Shown here piece by piece: positions 61,243-64,000 of a DNA stretch of 64,000 bases. Positions within the stretch are counted from its first letter, which is position 1. Each line of letters begins with the position of its first letter. The notes under the pieces are model-generated. The model saw only the letters and a list, made by a program, of their open reading frames with translations, searched no databases and was not told the DNA's origin. Source of the stretch: Burkholderia sp. SRS-W-2-2016 (GTDB lineage: Bacteria > Pseudomonadota > Gammaproteobacteria > Burkholderiales > Burkholderiaceae); the NCBI RefSeq assembly GCF_001931485.1, contig NZ_MSDV01000060.1, positions 50,556 to 114,555 of the forward strand, written 5' to 3'. A program made the translations under genes and the position numbers.

Positions 61243-62757
61243 TCAGGACATCGGAACAATGTCATCGGGCTTCCAGCTCTTGTCGAAGAACGGCTTGAGC
61301 GGACCGTAGAAGCGCACCAGCGGGAACCATCCTTTGCCCGGCAGCGTGCGGACCCAGTTCTTCTCATGGCCGGCGGGCGCCTGCGGGGCAAAGAAGATAT
61401 CGACCGAACCGTCGGCATTGACGACCGGCCCGGTGTATTGACTGACCGTTGGGAACGGCTGGCCGTTGGCCAGCATCGAGCGGGTCTGCGCGTCGTAGAC
61501 CACCACCGACCAGAAGTTCTTCGCCGGTATGTTCGCGGGCAGATGCAACCGATAGCTCTTGCCGCCATCCAGATACGCGCCGTTCGAATCGCGCGAGACG
61601 ACCAGGTATTGCGAGCCGGCGCCGACCACCTGCTGAACCATCGCGGGCGACATGCCGATCGCCTGATACGCAAAACCCGCGCGCCGGTCGCTGTTCAGAT
61701 AGCCCTGCGAATCCCAGCTCGCGCTGCCGCCGACGAAGGCCCATTCCCAGCGGCGATCCGCGTAGACGAGGCGGGCGGGATCGGTCGAGTTGAAGGTGTT
61801 GTTGCGGGCGATCGCGCCGCCGAGTTTGCCGGCTTCGTCGAGCAGCGCGTGACGCGCGCTGTCGGGCGCGAACGGCTTGTCGTGCGCGATGCCGATCGAC
61901 GCGAGCATGAAGCGGTCATGCGACGGCACGATGCCGGCCGGCTCGCTGGCGACGATCGTCGCGAGGTCGTCGAAGTACTGGTAGTTGTCGTTGAAGAGCG
62001 TGTCGATGTCGGTGTTCGAGCCGTTGACGAAGGTCATCGGCGGCGGATTGGATGCGCGCGCGAGCGGATAGAGCCGCGCCGATCTGATCAGCGCGACCGC
62101 GCGATCGGGCTTGCCGTCCACCAGAAAACCGCGCAAGCCGAGCACCGCGCGATAAGTCGGCGAGCGCTTCACGATGTAGCCCGCGGGCGGCGTGCCGCGC
62201 CAGTCCGGCGGCAGAATCAGAAACTTGCCGCCGCGCCCCTTGTCGTCGCCGGTCGGCCCGATCCCGACGATCTCGCTTTGCCACAGATCGGACAGGCCGC
62301 CGAGCAGATTGGGCGGTGCGTCGAGCACGACGGGACCGTCGCGCTTCAGATCGAGCGCGCCCACTGCGTACACGGTCTCCGAATTGCCGGTCAGCAGCAG
62401 CGTGCGCGCATTCATCAACTGTTCCCACACGACGATCTGGTTGGGCGCGCCCTGAGCCGCGCTGCCGACACCTTTCCAGACCCGGTACCACGACACCGCC
62501 GGCATTTGCGCGAGATAGACTTCGACCGCGCGATTCAATACCAGCAGATCGTCGAGTTTGCGGCTGGCATCCGCGCTGGGATAGCCGCCGCTGAAATCGA
62601 ACTGGCCATAGCGTGTGTCGAGCGTGCCGGTGCCCAGCCAGCCGCGCTCATTGACAGCGGACGACTGCGCGGCGGCCGGTGCGCTAAACGCGATGGACAG
62701 CGCCAACGGCAGCAGCGTGGCACGCCACGCGAAACGTTTCTCTGTTTGCATCGTCAT
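61243..62757 (-). CDS. DUF1254/DUF1214 secreted protein, copy 2
   Basis: 504 residues. Signal peptide (MTMQTEKRFAWRATLLPLAL ... SAPAAAQ) without a lipobox, unlike copy 1. The same DUF1254 (LDDLLVLNRAVEVYLAQMPA, GNSETVYAVGALDLKRDGPV) and DUF1214 (YRLHLPANIPAKNFWSVVVY, DAQTRSMLANGQPFPTVSQY) blocks are present. It ends in a conserved C-terminus (SWKPDDIVPMS). Co-transcribed with copy 1 and the outer-membrane-like protein upstream. Confidence 0.9.
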   Translation of the reverse strand: MTMQTEKRFAWRATLLPLALSIAFSAPAAAQSSAVNERGWLGTGTLDTRYGQFDFSGGYPSADASRKLDDLLVLNRAVEVYLAQMPAVSWYRVWKGVGSAAQGAPNQIVVWEQLMNARTLLLTGNSETVYAVGALDLKRDGPVVLDAPPNLLGGLSDLWQSEIVGIGPTGDDKGRGGKFLILPPDWRGTPPAGYIVKRSPTYRAVLGLRGFLVDGKPDRAVALIRSARLYPLARASNPPPMTFVNGSNTDIDTLFNDNYQYFDDLATIVASEPAGIVPSHDRFMLASIGIAHDKPFAPDSARHALLDEAGKLGGAIARNNTFNSTDPARLVYADRRWEWAFVGGSASWDSQGYLNSDRRAGFAYQAIGMSPAMVQQVVGAGSQYLVVSRDSNGAYLDGGKSYRLHLPANIPAKNFWSVVVYDAQTRSMLANGQPFPTVSQYTGPVVNADGSVDIFFAPQAPAGHEKNWVRTLPGKGWFPLVRFYGPLKPFFDKSWKPDDIVPMS

Positions 62758-62772
62758 TCCCCGGTTGGTCCG

Positions 62773-63582
62773 TCACTTTCCGAACGTCATGTTCAAGCCC
62801 GCGAAGATCTGCCACTTCGGCACGTTGCCCGAGTGGGCGACCGAGTACTGCGGCTCGACGAACGCGTTGTAGATCGTCGAGCCGCTTTTCCACGCCTTAC
62901 CCGCGCCGAGGCCCAGCGGGATGTAGTAATCGCCGTGCTGAAGGTCGAACGTCCATGTGCCGGTCGAGCGCAGGTACCAGCCTTCGGGCAGATTCCAGAT
63001 CACGAACGGCTGGGTCGTCAGCGACTGCACGTCCGGCCGGCTGCTCTGGCCGGCGAACGAGTGTTGCCATTGCACGAGCGCGCCGAGCAGACGCTGCCGG
63101 CTCGCATTGACGACCACCGCGGCGAGCCCCGCCTGCCACTTGCCGGTGCCGAGCGTGCGATCGGTCGCGGTGGGCAGCGTGACGAGCGGACCGACGCCGA
63201 TCTCGGTCGCGCCGCCGTGCAACAGGAAGATGTCGAACAGATTGATGTCGCCGAGCCCGGTGTTGTAGCCGCCGGCCGGATCGGGACGCGTGCTGACCGG
63301 CACCGTCAGACGGAAAATCTGCGGCACCGGGATCAAGCCGTTCGGTCCGACCGGGATGGTCGGACGCAGCAGGAAGTCGTTGGTGTGGCTGCTTACGCCG
63401 AACAGGCTCGGCGTGTAGAAGTTCTGCAGATTGAACGACGCGGCCAGATTCAGCGGGTTATTGCTTTTGTTTGCATCGTCGGCGGCGGTTTGCGCAAAGC
63501 ACGCGGCGTGAATGCCCGCGCACAGCAGCGCGACGATCGTGCGTTCGGGCGCGAGCGGGCGCCGCCGTGTGCGCTTGCTCAG
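62773..63582 (-). CDS. outer-membrane beta-barrel-like protein, start uncertain
   Basis: The frame is certain, the start is not. It encodes a signal-like segment (TIVALLCAGIHAACFAQ) and a beta-rich chain ending WQIFAGLNMTFGK. Segments NFYTPSLFGVSSHTNDFLLR and GDINLFDIFLLHGGATEIGV resemble neuromedin-U/MetA-type outer-membrane proteins linked to DUF1254 genes. No ATG or GTG lies close before the signal. Options are the CTG at 63582 used here (269 residues), a TTG at 63762 overlapping the upstream stop, or a TTG at 63873. The leader WIDPEDGQFDLSK may be a remnant of another gene. Confidence 0.72.
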   Translation of the reverse strand: MSKRTRRRPLAPERTIVALLCAGIHAACFAQTAADDANKSNNPLNLAASFNLQNFYTPSLFGVSSHTNDFLLRPTIPVGPNGLIPVPQIFRLTVPVSTRPDPAGGYNTGLGDINLFDIFLLHGGATEIGVGPLVTLPTATDRTLGTGKWQAGLAAVVVNASRQRLLGALVQWQHSFAGQSSRPDVQSLTTQPFVIWNLPEGWYLRSTGTWTFDLQHGDYYIPLGLGAGKAWKSGSTIYNAFVEPQYSVAHSGNVPKWQIFAGLNMTFGK

Positions 63583-63758
63583 GTCGAACTGGCCGTCTTC
63601 GGGATCGATCCATCGCGACGGCGCGACGGCGCGTCGGCCGGCGTGGCGCTCGACACATACGCGATCAACCGCAATAGCGCCGCGGATAGCCGGCGCGGCT
63701 TCGGATCCGCCACGTTCCGCCCTCGAAAATAATCGCCGCCGGTGATCCGCTCGCCGGT

Positions 63759-64000
63759 TCAACGCGGCGCGTTCACCACGATGTATTGCACGCTGGTGCC
63801 GACGTACTGCGGCTGATACCAGGTCGCTCCGCAATGCTGGTACGTGAGGCCGTTGACCACGACCGCGCTGCAACTCGGCGGCAAGGCCGCCACCGCGGTG
63901 CCGATCACGAGCGCCGACGTGACGCCCACGGCAACGCCGACCGCCACCGGATCGGCGTACCAGCCGTAGGGGCCGGGTGGAGGCGGCGGTGGGCCGGGAG
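63759..64000 (-). CDS. proline-rich small membrane/secreted protein, N-terminus cut by window edge
   Basis: The minus-strand frame is open from base 64000 to the stop at 63759: a Pro/Gly-rich stretch, WYADPVAVGVAVGVTSALVI (hydrophobic), then LPPSCSAVVVNGLTYQHCGA and WYQPQYVGTSVQYIVVNAPR. The two cysteines may form a disulfide. A GTG inside (63947) would give only 62 residues, but the open frame upstream suggests the gene starts beyond the window. I recall similar short proteins near DUF1254 genes; function unknown. Confidence 0.7.
   Translation of the reverse strand, partial: PGPPPPPPGPYGWYADPVAVGVAVGVTSALVIGTAVAALPPSCSAVVVNGLTYQHCGATWYQPQYVGTSVQYIVVNAPR

Overview
The window looks like a chromosomal segment of a high-GC beta-proteobacterium of the Burkholderia/Paraburkholderia type. 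The support is the strong G/C third-position bias, a Burkholderia-style trimeric porin, a DUF4148 secreted peptide, paired DUF1254 proteins, an ESPR-type autotransporter and the set of catabolic operons. No rRNA, tRNA, CRISPR array, phage or insertion sequence was seen. The window edges cut two genes: an FMN monooxygenase on the left and a small proline-rich protein on the right.

Bases 1-2100 hold a divergent monooxygenase / XRE-cupin regulator pair with a well-formed promoter, and a secreted BON protein. Bases 2160-16359 look like one catabolic unit: an IclR regulator, a large acyl-CoA dehydrogenase, a five-gene operon (SDR, acyl-CoA dehydrogenase, two CoA ligases, SDR) and a convergent livHMGFJ-type ABC importer. 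A repeated palindrome, TTCTGCATTGCAGAA and variants, lies upstream of iclR, the SDR operon and liv, and also beyond the porin gene. This suggests one IclR regulon for uptake and CoA activation of an unidentified carboxylic acid.

Bases 17365-25900 are cell-surface genes: a 2106-residue autotransporter, a porin and a DUF4148 peptide. A membrane ferritin-VIT transporter follows at 26090-27214.

Bases 27408-56260 form a choline/glycine betaine catabolic region, and the genes fit one route. ProV/ProW and a separate binding protein import betaine. A Tat/lipoprotein phospholipase C may release choline head groups. GbcAB demethylates betaine to dimethylglycine, DgcAB with a dedicated Etf pair makes sarcosine, SoxBDAG makes glycine plus a C1 unit, FdhA oxidises formaldehyde and SdaA deaminates serine. 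Three GlxA-type (amidotransferase-like/AraC) regulators, a metal-site-degenerate 'dipeptidase', a V4R-like DUF5943 protein and a class C beta-lactamase are interspersed. glyA and purU, which usually accompany soxBDAG, are not in the window.

Bases 56294-64000 carry a ribbon-helix-helix protein, a GMC dehydrogenase with its Tat small subunit but no cytochrome subunit, a GloA-type glyoxalase, two tandem DUF1254 paralogues, an outer-membrane-like protein with an unclear start, and the truncated edge gene.
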